Positions 33,349-43,971 of a stretch of 54,153 nucleotides of DNA are shown here, in pieces; the stretch's first letter is position 1, and the number at the start of each line of letters is the position of its first letter. The stretch spans positions 1 to 54,153 of the forward strand of contig PAPR01000014.1 of the NCBI GenBank assembly GCA_002709085.1, given 5' to 3'. The position numbers and the translations under genes were made by a program. Below the pieces are notes generated by a model. The model ran no database searches and was not told the origin of the DNA. It saw nothing but the letters and a program-made list of their open reading frames with translations. This DNA is from Pseudooceanicola sp. (GTDB lineage: Bacteria > Pseudomonadota > Alphaproteobacteria > Rhodobacterales > Rhodobacteraceae).

Positions 33349-36300
33349 ATGACCAAACACGATATTTCGCTGTCCGATCGCTTTGACGTGGAAAAAAGCC
33401 CGGTGCTGCTAAATGGCACGCAGGCGCTGGTACGCCTGATGCTGATGCAAAAGGCGCGCGACAAGGCCGCTGGTCTGAACACCGCGGGTTTTGTCACCGG
33501 ATATCGTGGATCGCCCTTGGGCGCTGTCGACATGCAGATGAACCGCGCGGCCAAGCAGTTGGTCGCAGCGGATGTGAAATTTCAGGAAGGTCTGAACGAG
33601 GACCTCGCCACCACCGCCCTATGGGGCGCGCAACAGGCCGAATTGCGCGGCGAGGGCAAGTTCGACGGCGTCTTCGGTCTTTGGTACGGCAAGGGGCCGG
33701 GGGTCGATCGCTCCGGCGATGCGATGCGTCACGCCAACATGGCAGGAACCAGCCGCAACGGCGGGGTCCTGATGGCGATGGGCGACGATCACACCGGTGA
33801 AAGTTCGACCGTTCTGCACCAGTCCGAATGGGCGTTGGTGGATGCCTACATGCCGATTGTCAGCCCCGCGGGCGTACAGGAAATCCTCGATCTGGGTCTC
33901 TATGGCTATGCCTTGTCGCGGTATTCCGGCCTCTGGGTCGGGTTGAAATCGATGAAGGACACTGTCGAGGCCACCTCGGTGGTCGATGGTCGGATCGACC
34001 GGATGAAGCTGATCATGCCGGAGGATTTCGCGATGCCTGAGGGCGGGCTGAACATCCGTCTGGGCGACAGCCCGCCGGAGCAGGAAACGCGGATGATCGA
34101 CTACAAGCGATTTGCCGCAGAGGCTTTTGCGCGGGCCAATCGCATCGATAAACGGGTCTGGGGCAAACCCGGTGCTCGGATCGGTTTCGTTGCGGCGGGA
34201 AAGAATTGGCTCGACCTGCAACACGCCATGGCGCTTCTCGGCATCGACGCGGCCGAGGCCGAGCGTCTGGGCATCACCACCTATAAGGTCGCACAGGTCT
34301 GGCCGCTGGACGTGCAGGGCTTTCACGAATGGGCCGAAGGACTGGACCTGATCGTGGTGGTCGAGGAAAAGCGCAAGCTGATCGAAGTCCAGATCAAGGA
34401 GGCGCTGTTTGACGACAATCGCTTCCGGGTCTGGGGCTGGTACAAGGGCGGAGCGGGCGGGCTGCACCGCGAAGAACTCTTCCCGACGCGCGGTGCGCTC
34501 GATCCGATCTGGATCGCGCAAAAGCTGGGCGATATCCTGATCGATGAGGGGCGGGAGACCGACCGCATCCGCGCCGGACTTTCATCCCTTGCGGACGCCA
34601 AGCGTAACGACAACGCGCCTGAAATCGCGGCCCGCCTGCCGTATTTCTGCTCCGGTTGTCCGCATAATACTTCGACCAAGGTGCCGGATGGATCGCGTGC
34701 CTACGCCGGGATCGGCTGTCACTATATGGTGCAGTGGATGGATCGCGACACCAGCGGATTTACCCATATGGGGGCCGAGGGCGCGAACTGGATCGGCGAG
34801 GCGCCGTTTTCGACCACGGAGCACATTTTCCAGAACCTCGGCGACGGCACTTACAACCACTCCGGCGTGCAGGCGATCCGCGCCGCACTCGCCAGCGGTG
34901 TGAACATCACCTACAAAATTCTTTACAACGACGCGGTCGCCATGACCGGCGGGCAAAAGAACGAGGGCGGGCTGACCGCCGACCGGATCGCCAATGAGCT
35001 GAAAGCCATGGGCGTCGGCAAGATCGCCGTGGTCTTTGACGAAAAGGAAGAGCCCGCGCGCGAGGATTTCCCAAAGGACGTCACCTGGAATGAACGCGCC
35101 GACATGGAGACCGTGCAGGAGGCGATGCGGCAGGAAAAGGGCGTCTCGGCGATTATCTACATACAGACCTGCGCCGCCGAAAAGCGTCGTCGTCGCAAGC
35201 GCGGCCAATTCCCGGACCCGGACAAGCGGGTCTTTATCAACACCGATGTCTGCGAAGGCTGCGGCGATTGCGGGGTGCAGTCGAATTGCGTCTCCATCGT
35301 GCCAATGGACACCGAACTTGGGCGGAAACGCGCGATCGACCAGTCTTCCTGCAACAAGGATTATTCCTGCCTCAAGGGGTTCTGCCCGTCGTTCGTCACG
35401 CTGGAAGGCGCGCAGCTCAAGAAAGCCTCGGGGCAGGGGATCGCGCTGCCTGATCTGCGCGAACCGGTTCTGCCGGCAATCCACGGCACACATAATATCG
35501 TCATAACCGGGGTTGGGGGCACCGGCGTCGTCACCATCGGCGCGCTGCTGACCCAGGCGGCGCAGGTCGATGGCAAGGGCGCGGGCATGATGGAAATGGC
35601 CGGTCTCGCCCAGAAGGGCGGCGCGGTGCACATCCACGTCCGCCTGGCCGAGAAACCCGACGACATCAGCGCGATCCGCGTCGCCACTGGCGAGGCACAT
35701 GCGTTGATCGGTGGCGATATGGTGGTCAGTGCCGGGTCTAAGACACTGGGTCTGACAAAGCCGGGCCAGACCGGCGCCGTGGTCAATTCGCATCAGATCA
35801 TCACGGGCGATTTCACTCGTGACACCGAATTCCGTATCCCTTTTGACCGTCTGGAAATGCAATTGCAGGCGCGGCTGAAGGATCGGATTTCGCTGTTCGA
35901 TGCCTCGGAGCTGGCCCGCGTCTTGATGGGCGACTCGATCTTTTCCAACATGATGGTGCTGGGGGCCGCCTGGCAAAACGGGCTGCTGCCTCTGTCGCTC
36001 GAGTCGATCGAGGAGGCCATACGCCTGAACGGTGCGGCCATCGAAAAGAACCGCGAGGCCTTTGCCATCGGTCGATGGGCCGTGCTTTATCCCGAGGACG
36101 CCGCGCGCCGGATCACATCCGAGACCGTCGTCGACAAGCCGCGCAGCATCGAGGAACAGATCGACTACCGCGCCGACCGGCTGGTGGAGTATCAGGGCAA
36201 GCGGCTGGCCAGGCGGTTTCGCAAGCTGGTCGATCACGCGGGTGAGGCGACCGGAGATGAGGCGATGCGGCTGGCCGTCGCCAAGGGTTATCACAAGGTG

Positions 36301-36780
36301 CTGGCCTACAAGGACGAATACGAGACCGCGCGATTGCTGCTATCGACCCGCAAAAAGGCCGAGGCCGAGTTTGAGGGCGATTTCCGGATGTCGTTCCATA
36401 TGGCGCCGCCGGTGCTCAGTCGTACCGGGCCTGATGGTCGCCCGCAAAAACGCCGGTTTGGTGAATGGATGAAGCTGCCGTTCGGTGTGCTCGCTCGTCT
36501 CAAGGGACTGCGCGGGACGCCGCTCGACCCCTTCGGGCGAAGCGAAGAGCGTCGGATGGAGCGTGCGCTCATCACCCAGTACGAGGCCGATATGGCCGAG
36601 GTTCTGCCCAACATGACCGACGCCACCCGCGACATCGCGATTGCGCTGGCCGAGCTGCCGCTGAAGATTCGCGGCTTCGGTCCGGTCAAGGCCGCGAACG
36701 AGGCGAAGGCGGCGAAAGAGCGTGAAGGCCTGCTGTCCGCGTTCCGTGCCGGGGGCGGGATGAAACACGCGGCGGAATGA
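33349..36780 (+). CDS. Indolepyruvate ferredoxin oxidoreductase family protein (fused alpha-beta)
   Basis: A single 1143-aa chain joining the thiamine-diphosphate, ferredoxin and gamma-type domains. Such enzymes oxidise aryl or branched 2-oxo acids to acyl-CoA. Order: pyrimidine-binding-like domain (YRGSPLGAVDMQMN, MGDDHTGESSTVLHQSEWA), ThDP domain with CSGCPHNTSTKVPDGSRAYA and the acidic ThDP motif in GAEGANWIGEAPF, then a [4Fe-4S] segment CEGCGDCGVQSNCVSI with a further Cys cluster (SSCNKDYSCLKGFC), and a C-terminal gamma domain starting ITGVGGTGVVTIGALLTQAA. The ATG at 33349 follows CAGGGAGACCATT; eight upstream residues were dropped. Divergent from a LysR gene. Confidence 0.9.
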   Translation: MTKHDISLSDRFDVEKSPVLLNGTQALVRLMLMQKARDKAAGLNTAGFVTGYRGSPLGAVDMQMNRAAKQLVAADVKFQEGLNEDLATTALWGAQQAELRGEGKFDGVFGLWYGKGPGVDRSGDAMRHANMAGTSRNGGVLMAMGDDHTGESSTVLHQSEWALVDAYMPIVSPAGVQEILDLGLYGYALSRYSGLWVGLKSMKDTVEATSVVDGRIDRMKLIMPEDFAMPEGGLNIRLGDSPPEQETRMIDYKRFAAEAFARANRIDKRVWGKPGARIGFVAAGKNWLDLQHAMALLGIDAAEAERLGITTYKVAQVWPLDVQGFHEWAEGLDLIVVVEEKRKLIEVQIKEALFDDNRFRVWGWYKGGAGGLHREELFPTRGALDPIWIAQKLGDILIDEGRETDRIRAGLSSLADAKRNDNAPEIAARLPYFCSGCPHNTSTKVPDGSRAYAGIGCHYMVQWMDRDTSGFTHMGAEGANWIGEAPFSTTEHIFQNLGDGTYNHSGVQAIRAALASGVNITYKILYNDAVAMTGGQKNEGGLTADRIANELKAMGVGKIAVVFDEKEEPAREDFPKDVTWNERADMETVQEAMRQEKGVSAIIYIQTCAAEKRRRRKRGQFPDPDKRVFINTDVCEGCGDCGVQSNCVSIVPMDTELGRKRAIDQSSCNKDYSCLKGFCPSFVTLEGAQLKKASGQGIALPDLREPVLPAIHGTHNIVITGVGGTGVVTIGALLTQAAQVDGKGAGMMEMAGLAQKGGAVHIHVRLAEKPDDISAIRVATGEAHALIGGDMVVSAGSKTLGLTKPGQTGAVVNSHQIITGDFTRDTEFRIPFDRLEMQLQARLKDRISLFDASELARVLMGDSIFSNMMVLGAAWQNGLLPLSLESIEEAIRLNGAAIEKNREAFAIGRWAVLYPEDAARRITSETVVDKPRSIEEQIDYRADRLVEYQGKRLARRFRKLVDHAGEATGDEAMRLAVAKGYHKVLAYKDEYETARLLLSTRKKAEAEFEGDFRMSFHMAPPVLSRTGPDGRPQKRRFGEWMKLPFGVLARLKGLRGTPLDPFGRSEERRMERALITQYEADMAEVLPNMTDATRDIAIALAELPLKIRGFGPVKAANEAKAAKEREGLLSAFRAGGGMKHAAE

Positions 36781-36812
36781 CCCTATGCGCGGTTCCGGCT
36801 GCCGAGCCGGGG

Positions 36813-36830
36813 CCGCACTGGTCGGTGCGG
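36813..36830 (+). terminator. Weak hairpin after the IOR gene
   Basis: CCGCAC-TGGTCG-GTGCGG, a 6-bp perfect stem 32 bp after the stop, followed by TGTTTCTGGG. It may end the 3.4-kb transcript; the T-tract is poor. Confidence 0.3.
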
Positions 36831-37016
36831 TGTTTCTGGGTTTGCAGGTGTGCTCGGCATCGGGACGGGCGCTAATGCGGCGCGTGAGGATGAGCTGGCC
36901 TTTGGTCAGACCCGCCCGGACCTCGCCCGCATCGGCCCATCGCAATTTGCGCCGCTCACTTTGCCAAATGCCCCATTTTGCCAAATGGCCCGTCGAAACT
37001 CCGGCACCGGAAATTC

Positions 37017-37928
37017 TCAGTCCCTGCGGGATGCCTTGCGGCTGGAAGGAGGGGTGACGACGGCGACATCCACGCTTTGCTCTGACGTCGAGGTGCCCGC
37101 GCCCCGCATGGAGCCGCGCACAGGCGCGATATCGTCGTAGTCGCGGCCATATCCAATCGCGATGTAGTCGATGCCGGCAACCTGATTGTTGGTTGGGTCG
37201 AATTCGACCCAGCCCAGCTCAGGCCCGACCCAGGCCCGCACCCAGGCGTGCATGGCGTCCACGCCGATCAGTCGGTCCTGACCTGGCGGCGGGTAGGTGC
37301 GCAGAAACCCCGAGACATAGCCCGCCGGAATCCCCACCCCACGCAGACAGGCGATCATGATGTGCGAAAAATCCTGACAGACACCGGCACGGGCGGCAAA
37401 GGCATCCGACGCTTCGGTATCGACGTCCGTGGCATCGACCGCATATGTCATTTCGCTGTGAATCGCCGCCCCGATCGCGCGGACCGCGTCCAGCGCCGTG
37501 CCGCCGGGGCGAATGTGGTCGCGCGCAAAGGCGGTCATTTCGTAATTGACCGGCGCGCGGCGGGTGGTGGCGGTGAAATGCAGGGGCGATTGAGGGGTCG
37601 CATCGCGGTTGGCGCTCAGCACCGCGGGCAGCCGGCGCATCGAGGTGGCCAGTGACAATCGTGGCGCATCCGCATGTCGGTGGACGCGAAAGGAGAGCGC
37701 AATCTTTACCTCCTCGACCGGGCGATGCCAGACGGCGGAGGTCACGTTGTTGCCAAAGTAATCGGTGAAATGGCCTTGCTCGGAGGGGGGGGAGGTCAGG
37801 GTCAGCGACCAATCCTCGATCCGTTGCACTTCCGCGATGTCGCGCGGCAGCAGACGCAGCAGGTTCCGGGTCTGATCCGTCGGCTGCGAATAGGTGTAGT
37901 TGATGTTGAGCGTGACGTCGTAAAGCAT
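37017..37928 (-). CDS. Transglutaminase-like cysteine protease family protein
   Basis: A 303-aa protein with a bacterial transglutaminase N-terminal domain (about 1-110, YDVTLNINYTYSQPTDQTRN, then RLLPRD) and a transglutaminase core (about 140-260). The catalytic triad is intact: C184 in AGVCQDFSHI, H227 in DAMHAWVRAW, D244 in VEFDPTNNQ. Such domains cleave or form amide bonds in peptides. It starts 4 bp after the stop of the ATP-grasp/alpha-E gene and is the last gene of the cluster. In many bacteria the Anbu peptidase gene would follow here; instead there is a spacer and a convergent IOR gene. The start was chosen at MLYDVTLNIN; 22 upstream residues belong to the overlapping frame. Confidence 0.88.
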   Translation of the reverse strand: MLYDVTLNINYTYSQPTDQTRNLLRLLPRDIAEVQRIEDWSLTLTSPPSEQGHFTDYFGNNVTSAVWHRPVEEVKIALSFRVHRHADAPRLSLATSMRRLPAVLSANRDATPQSPLHFTATTRRAPVNYEMTAFARDHIRPGGTALDAVRAIGAAIHSEMTYAVDATDVDTEASDAFAARAGVCQDFSHIMIACLRGVGIPAGYVSGFLRTYPPPGQDRLIGVDAMHAWVRAWVGPELGWVEFDPTNNQVAGIDYIAIGYGRDYDDIAPVRGSMRGAGTSTSEQSVDVAVVTPPSSRKASRRD

Positions 37929-37932
37929 GGGA

Positions 37933-40344
37933 TTACCGCAAATGCGCCTCCGCCAGCAGGTCGGACATGCCCGAGAGGGCGAGGCGCAGATCACCCAAGG
38001 CCTCGGTCGTCATGTCAGCGGCTTGACCCACCTCGAGCTGGGTCCGGATCGGCAGAAGCTGGCGCACCAGCACACCGGGTCGGGCAGAGAGGGCGGCACC
38101 GGGCAGCGCCTCTGCGAGCGTCTGCACTTCGCGCACCTGATAAAGGACCGACCGGGGGTTGCCGGCGTCATGTGCCAGAAGGTCGACAACGGTCTCCCGG
38201 GTGGCGCCGAGCGCGTAGCGGCGGCGGTGCGCCATGCGTCCGTCCGCGACCTCCAGCGCGATGTCCAGCGCGCCTTCGGGGGCCTCGGGATCGGCGTAGG
38301 TTTCGAGCACCGCGGCCAAGCTATCTGCGCGCTCCAACGCCCGCCCGATGGTCAGGAACCGCCAGCCGAAAAAGCGATACATGTTGTCATTCACCATGCC
38401 CGAGAACCCGGCGGTCTTGCGCAACAGGACGCTCATCGCGCGTGCCGCATCATCGCCGGGCTGCGCCGAAGCGGCCATCTCGCGTGTCGTTGTGATCAAA
38501 TCGCTCAGCGCGTACCATCCATCTGTGGAAAAGCGGTCGCGCACCTTGGCGGCACAATTATGCGCGGCCTGAAGCCGGTTCAGCAGACCGTCCGGGACCG
38601 GTTGATCCACGTCGATGCCAAGCGGGGCGAGATCCTCGGCGATGTAATCCAGCAATTTGTCATCGGCCCGGTCGCTGGTCGCGAGGCGCAGATGATAGGC
38701 GCGCAGCAATCGCGCGACGTCCTCAAAGCGCACGATGTAGCGGCCCAGCCAAAAGAGGTTATCCGCGGCGCGCGCCGGTAGGGCGCCGGCCTCGGTCTGC
38801 GCTGCATGCTCGCCATCGAGGTCCGGCGTCGGCAGCACACTTTTGGGATCGGGGACGCGGTCGTCCGACAGGATCAGCACATCCGCAACGCTGCCGCCGC
38901 GCTGCATGGCCAGGGCGGTGGCGTCGCCCTCGGGGCCGATGCGCGCGTAACCGCCCTGCATGAAGGTCCAGCCCTTGGCCGTGCGCGCGGCAAAGACCCG
39001 CACGGTCATCGGCCCCGGCGTCACGCGCGGGCCCTTGTCGGTCTCGCGCCATGTCGGGGTGGTCGAGAGGGTCACGGCCTCCTGACCGATGAGGTCCGGC
39101 GCATCGTGGTCCAGGAGTTGCACGATCTCGGGCTCGACTCCGCGCACCGTTTCGGAATTGCTGTCAAAGGGCAGATCGACAGACATGGCGGGCGCGATCA
39201 GCAGCTGGTGCACGTTTTCGCGCACAAAGGCGCGCGCGGCCTCGTCTCCGCACCACCATGTCGCGATGTTGGACATATGCAGGGGCCGACCCGTCAGAAC
39301 CTCGCTGATGCGCGGCAGGAAGGCCATCAACGCCCGCGTTTCCAGCACGCCCGAGCCGAGCGCATTGACCATCGCGAGAGAGCCGGAGCGCACCGCATCC
39401 ATCAGCCCCGGTACCCCGATGCGCGAGTCCGGGTGGAAATCCAGCGGATCGGAAAAATTCGCGTCGATCCGGCGCCACAACAGGCCGAGCGGTTCCGGCC
39501 CCTCGATCGTGCGGACCATGGCCTGGCCGTTCTGGACCACGATGTCCTCGCCCTCCAGCAGCAGAAGGCCGAGGTAGCGGGCGATGTAGAGATGTTCGAA
39601 AAAGCCGTCGTTGGCCCGACCGGGCGTCAGCAGGCCGTAGGCGTGTGGTTCACTTCGGTTCGCGGTGGCAAGGCTGTGCAGGGTTTCGCGGAACGCCTCG
39701 AAAAAGCCGGACAGCCGCAGGGTATGCGCGTTCGGGTAATCCTCGGGAAACACCCGGCGCATGGCCATGCGGTTTTCCAGCGCGAAACCTGCCCCCGAGG
39801 GCGCCTGCGTGCGGTCGCCGAGCACTAGCCATGACCCATCCGGTGAGCGTCCGATCTCAAACGCGAGGTAGTGCAAATAATGCCCGCCGCGCGGCTCCAC
39901 CCCGACCATGGGACGTTTCCAATGGGCGTTTTCGGTGACCAGACGCGGGGGCAGGTGCCCTTCACTCAGCAGCCGGGCGGGCCCGTAAAGGTCGGCCATC
40001 ACCATTTCCAGCAGATCGGCACGCTGGCTGAGACCGGCACAGATGTCGGCCCATTCGGTTTCGTGCAGCAGGACGGGGAGGTTGGACAGGGGCCAGTCAC
40101 GTTCGTTTAACGGGTCTTCGGAATACTGGCGGAAATAGACGCCCGCGTCGCGCAGGTACTGGCGGCCCCGCTCGAACTTGGCGCGCAGCGCATCCTCGGG
40201 CAGGGCCGAGAGCATCTCGATAAACGGTTTCCAGACAGGACGCATGACACCGTCGCGGTCGAACAATTCGTCCGCCACGCCATCGGTCGGCGCGTAAGCC
40301 TCAAGAAGCGGGCTTTTCGCGCCGGATCTGGTCGGTGTGTCCAT
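37933..40344 (-). CDS. Circularly permuted ATP-grasp type 2 / alpha-E fusion protein
   Basis: An 803-aa fusion. The first two-thirds (about residues 60-480) form a circularly permuted ATP-grasp domain (DUF404/DUF407, CP_ATPgrasp_2): FRQYSEDPLNERDWPLSNLP region, GLLTPGRANDGFFEHLYIAR, LGLLWRRIDANFSDPLDFHP. The last third (about 528-800) is the alpha-helical alpha-E domain, starting ARAADNLFWLGRYIVRFEDV. ATP-grasp amidoligases join carboxylates to amines, so this enzyme is predicted to build a peptide or isopeptide; alpha-E is thought to assist. Many genomes encode the two domains separately, as adjacent genes; here they are fused. The gene ends 4 bp before the transglutaminase start and begins 18 bp after the DUF2126 gene. 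Confidence 0.88.
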   Translation of the reverse strand: MDTPTRSGAKSPLLEAYAPTDGVADELFDRDGVMRPVWKPFIEMLSALPEDALRAKFERGRQYLRDAGVYFRQYSEDPLNERDWPLSNLPVLLHETEWADICAGLSQRADLLEMVMADLYGPARLLSEGHLPPRLVTENAHWKRPMVGVEPRGGHYLHYLAFEIGRSPDGSWLVLGDRTQAPSGAGFALENRMAMRRVFPEDYPNAHTLRLSGFFEAFRETLHSLATANRSEPHAYGLLTPGRANDGFFEHLYIARYLGLLLLEGEDIVVQNGQAMVRTIEGPEPLGLLWRRIDANFSDPLDFHPDSRIGVPGLMDAVRSGSLAMVNALGSGVLETRALMAFLPRISEVLTGRPLHMSNIATWWCGDEAARAFVRENVHQLLIAPAMSVDLPFDSNSETVRGVEPEIVQLLDHDAPDLIGQEAVTLSTTPTWRETDKGPRVTPGPMTVRVFAARTAKGWTFMQGGYARIGPEGDATALAMQRGGSVADVLILSDDRVPDPKSVLPTPDLDGEHAAQTEAGALPARAADNLFWLGRYIVRFEDVARLLRAYHLRLATSDRADDKLLDYIAEDLAPLGIDVDQPVPDGLLNRLQAAHNCAAKVRDRFSTDGWYALSDLITTTREMAASAQPGDDAARAMSVLLRKTAGFSGMVNDNMYRFFGWRFLTIGRALERADSLAAVLETYADPEAPEGALDIALEVADGRMAHRRRYALGATRETVVDLLAHDAGNPRSVLYQVREVQTLAEALPGAALSARPGVLVRQLLPIRTQLEVGQAADMTTEALGDLRLALSGMSDLLAEAHLR

Positions 40345-40362
40345 GACCTCCTCCGGGGATGG

Positions 40363-43300
40363 TTACATCAATCCGGGTGGGCGTCTGAGGTCAAGCGTCA
40401 TCCGGAACTCGGGGTGCGGAGTTTCGGGCTGTGGCCGGTAGGGCGCAGGGGTGTGGCCGTTCGGTTCGAACCGGGCAAGGCGACGGGCCTCGGCCTCGTA
40501 ACCATTGATCGGGAAGGTATCGTAGTTGCGCCCGCCCGGATGCGCGACGTGATAGGTGCAACCCGCCAGCGCATGGCCCGTCCAGTCGTCGTAAATATCG
40601 AACAGGAGCGGCGCACTGACCGGCAGGGTCGGATGCAGCGCCTCTGCCGGTTGCCATGCCTTGAAGCGGACACCGGCGACCGACACGCCCGAGGTCTGGG
40701 TGCGGGTCATCGGCACCGGGCGACCGTTGCACATGATGCGGTAGCGATCCTGATGCAGCGAGGTCATCTTGACCTGCATCCGTTCGACCGAACTATCGGT
40801 GTAGCGCACCGTGCCACCGATCGCGCCGGTTTCGCCCAGCACATGCCAAGGCTCCAGCGCCTGCCTGACCTCCAGATGCACACCCTCGGCCTCTATCTGT
40901 CCGCAGAACGGGAAGCGGAACTCGGCCTGCGCCTCGAACCACTGGGGATCGAGGTCAAAGCCGTGATCGCGCAGATCGTTCAGCAGGCTGGTGAAATCCT
41001 CCCACAGGTAGTGCGGCAGCATGAAGCGGTCATGCAGCACCGTGCCCCATCTGACCGGGCGGCCGATGACGGGGTTTTCCCAGCACCGGGCGATGATAGC
41101 GCGCAGCAGGACCTGCTGGGCCAGAGACATCCGGGGGTCCGGCGGCATCTCAAAACCGCGGAACTCCACGAGGCCAAGCCGACCTGTCGGCCCATCCGGC
41201 GAGAACAGTTTGTCGATGCAGATTTCGGCGCGGTGCGTGTTGCCGGTCACATCCGTCAGCATGTTGCGCAACAGCCGGTCGACCAGCCATGGGGGCGGGA
41301 CCTCGCCGGCCTTGGGCGCGTTGATCTGCGATAGCGCGATTTCCAGCTCGTAGAGTGTGTCGTGCCGCGCCTCGTCGATCCGGGGGGCCTGCGAGGTCGG
41401 GCCGATGAACAGCCCGGAAAACAGGTAGGACAGCGACGGGTGACGCTGCCAGATCAGGATCAGCGATTTCAGCAGATCGGGGCGGCGCAGGAAGGGCGAG
41501 TCATTCGTCGTCGCGCCGCCGACCACGACGTGGTTGCCGCCGCCGGTGCCGGTGTGACGCCCGTCGATCATGAACTTGTCCGCGCCGAGGCGAGAGGTCC
41601 GGGCCTCCTCATAGATCGCCTCGGTCGTGGCGACGCAGTCATCCCAACTGTGCGCGGGGTGAATGTTGACCTCGATCACGCCGGGGTCGGGGGCGACGCG
41701 AATGACGTTGAGACGCGGATCGCTCGGCGGGGAATAGCCCTCGATATGGATCGGCAGATTGAGTTCGGCGGCGGTTTCCTCGGCTGCGGCGATCAGTTCG
41801 AGGTAGTCCTCCAGCCGGTCGCAGGGCGGCATGAACAGGCACAGACGACCATCGCGCGGCTCAATGGCGATGGCGGTGCGGACCGCGCCGATCGACGGAT
41901 CATCAGGGTCGGAAAGGGCGTCCTGTTCCACGCGGGACTGACGATCGTCGTCGCCTTCAAGCGGCACGGCACGGGATTTCTGCCGCCTCTCGGCGCTTTC
42001 CTCGGGCATCAGGCGCGCGCGCTCACCGGCTTCTTCGGCTTCGAGGTCGGCGATCTCAGCATCGACGGCGCGGCGACGTCTGGCGATCTCTTCGTGGTAA
42101 TCGGGCAGGGGGGCGCGATCCTCGGTGGTGTCGGCGGGATAAGAATAGGGATAGCTCGACGGGGGGATATGCTTGAGCGCGCCAAGAGGCAGGCGGAACC
42201 CGACAGGGCTGTCGCCGGGGACGAGAAACAGCTTTCCGCGCCGGGGTTTCCAGAGTTCGGATTTCCACTTGGACGCCTTGCCCTGCCAGCGCTGGATCGG
42301 CAAGACGTAGCCCGCCGCCTCGGTCAGCCCGCGATTGAAGACGCGGGCGTATCTGGCGCGGTCCTCGGGGTTCTTCAGCTTGGCGTTTTCGGGGGTGACG
42401 TTGGAGGGCAGGTTGGCCTCTTTCAGGATCCATTCCGCCGGGTCCTCAAAGGCAGGTTGGGCGAAATCCGCTTCCAGCCCTAGCGCCTCGGCGAAGCGAC
42501 CCATAAACGCGCCGGCCTCTTCGGCGCCGGCCTTCGTGTCGTCCTTTTCCTGCGCGATGAGGTCCGTGTCACGCCAGACCGGCTGGCCGTCCTGACGCCA
42601 GTAAAGCGAGAAGGTCCAGCGCGGCAGGCTCTCGCCCGGATACCATTTGCCTTGTCCGTAGTGCAGGAAACCACCGGGGGCAAAGCGATCCTTCAGCTTG
42701 CGGATCAACGTGTCGGCCAGCGCGCGTTTCTGCGGACCGACGGCCTCGGTGTTCCATTCGGGTGATTCAAAATCGTCGACCGAAACAAACGTCGGCTCCC
42801 CCCCCATGGTCAGACGCACATCGCCTGCGGTCAGGCGTTCGTCGACGTGATGGCCAAGCGCGTTTAACCTGTCCCAAGCCTCGTCGGAGAAGGGTTTGGT
42901 GATGCGCGGATGCTCGGCCACCCGGTTGATCTGCATGTCGAAATCGAAGGTGACCTCGGGCTGGCCGGAGGCCTGAAATCCCCCTGCAATCGGCGCGGCG
43001 TTGCGGTAGTGGGGCGTGGCGGCCAGCGGAATATGGCTCTCCCCCGTCATCAGGCCGGAGGTCGGATCAAAGCCGATCCAGCCCGCACCGGGCAGGTAGA
43101 CCTCGCACCAGGCGTGCAGGTCGGTGAAATCGTGATCGGTGCCGGAGGGGCCATCGAGAGCTTCGAGATCCGGTTTCAACTGGATGAGATAGCCCGACAC
43201 AAAGCGCGCCGCAAAGCCGAGGTGCCGCAGCGCCTGCACCAGAAGCCACGAGGAATCGCGGCAGGAACCCGAACCGATGGTCAGCGTCTCCTCAGGCTCG

Positions 43301-43800
43301 TAAACGCCGGGCTCCATGCGGATGGTGTAGTCGACCGCTTCGGAGACGAGGCGGTTGATCTCAACGAGGAAATCGACCGTGCGCGCCTCATCACGCGGGA
43401 TGGTCGCCATGAAGTCCGCGAGGCGAGGCGTCATCGCCTCGGGCGTACGATAGATCGAGAGGTCCTCGATCAGCTCTTCGGGATAGTCGAAGGGCCAGAC
43501 CTCTGCCGTGTCATCGACAAAGAAATCGAACGGGTTGTAGACGGTCATATCCGCGACCAGATCGACCTCGATCTTGAATTCGCGCACCGGCTCGGGAAAG
43601 ACGAAGCGGGCCAGCCAGTTGCCGTATGGGTCCTGCTGGTGGTTCACGAAGTGCCCGCCGGGGCTAACCTTTAACGAATGAGAGATCACGCGGGTCCGCG
43701 AATGCGGCGCGGGACGCAACCGGATGATCTGCGGGCCAAGCGTAACTGGCCGGTCATATTTGTAATGGGTCAGGTGATAGATGCTTGCGTGGATTGCCAT
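40363..43800 (-). CDS. Transglutaminase-DUF2126 protein
   Basis: A 1145-aa protein. The N-terminus (1-110) is the bacterial transglutaminase N-domain ([20 protein letters not shown]). The transglutaminase core follows with a complete triad: C180 in [13 protein letters not shown]229 in [12 protein letters not shown]245 in [11 protein letters not shown]. Residues about 310-1120 are DUF2126, a large domain with segments such as [20 protein letters not shown] and [17 protein letters not shown]2126 has been related to the glutamine-synthetase-like amidoligase fold, so the protein may both make and cut amide bonds (prediction). A charged low-complexity insert (about 590-660) separates parts of it. 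First gene of the ATP-grasp/transglutaminase operon. Confidence 0.88.
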   Translation of the reverse strand: MAIHASIYHLTHYKYDRPVTLGPQIIRLRPAPHSRTRVISHSLKVSPGGHFVNHQQDPYGNWLARFVFPEPVREFKIEVDLVADMTVYNPFDFFVDDTAEVWPFDYPEELIEDLSIYRTPEAMTPRLADFMATIPRDEARTVDFLVEINRLVSEAVDYTIRMEPGVYEPEETLTIGSGSCRDSSWLLVQALRHLGFAARFVSGYLIQLKPDLEALDGPSGTDHDFTDLHAWCEVYLPGAGWIGFDPTSGLMTGESHIPLAATPHYRNAAPIAGGFQASGQPEVTFDFDMQINRVAEHPRITKPFSDEAWDRLNALGHHVDERLTAGDVRLTMGGEPTFVSVDDFESPEWNTEAVGPQKRALADTLIRKLKDRFAPGGFLHYGQGKWYPGESLPRWTFSLYWRQDGQPVWRDTDLIAQEKDDTKAGAEEAGAFMGRFAEALGLEADFAQPAFEDPAEWILKEANLPSNVTPENAKLKNPEDRARYARVFNRGLTEAAGYVLPIQRWQGKASKWKSELWKPRRGKLFLVPGDSPVGFRLPLGALKHIPPSSYPYSYPADTTEDRAPLPDYHEEIARRRRAVDAEIADLEAEEAGERARLMPEESAERRQKSRAVPLEGDDDRQSRVEQDALSDPDDPSIGAVRTAIAIEPRDGRLCLFMPPCDRLEDYLELIAAAEETAAELNLPIHIEGYSPPSDPRLNVIRVAPDPGVIEVNIHPAHSWDDCVATTEAIYEEARTSRLGADKFMIDGRHTGTGGGNHVVVGGATTNDSPFLRRPDLLKSLILIWQRHPSLSYLFSGLFIGPTSQAPRIDEARHDTLYELEIALSQINAPKAGEVPPPWLVDRLLRNMLTDVTGNTHRAEICIDKLFSPDGPTGRLGLVEFRGFEMPPDPRMSLAQQVLLRAIIARCWENPVIGRPVRWGTVLHDRFMLPHYLWEDFTSLLNDLRDHGFDLDPQWFEAQAEFRFPFCGQIEAEGVHLEVRQALEPWHVLGETGAIGGTVRYTDSSVERMQVKMTSLHQDRYRIMCNGRPVPMTRTQTSGVSVAGVRFKAWQPAEALHPTLPVSAPLLFDIYDDWTGHALAGCTYHVAHPGGRNYDTFPINGYEAEARRLARFEPNGHTPAPYRPQPETPHPEFRMTLDLRRPPGLM

Positions 43801-43971
43801 GGGTCGCCCGTATTATCGCGCCGGGGTCATGCCCGACGGGGATGAGACTGCGGTAAGCCCGCGCGGGATGATACGCACGCCGCCCTCGTGACGATACAAG
43901 TCCCGGAAATCTTTGCAACCGTGCCACTTTATTCGGCACCTCGGATCGCGGGACAGGCGGCGCCCCGCTGA

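Noticed and set aside
34582-36294. 570-aa minus-strand ORF within the IOR gene
   Set aside because: Antisense shadow.
36785-37057. 90-aa ORF after the IOR gene
   Set aside because: Signal-like start but no ribosome-binding site; runs into the transglutaminase gene antisense.
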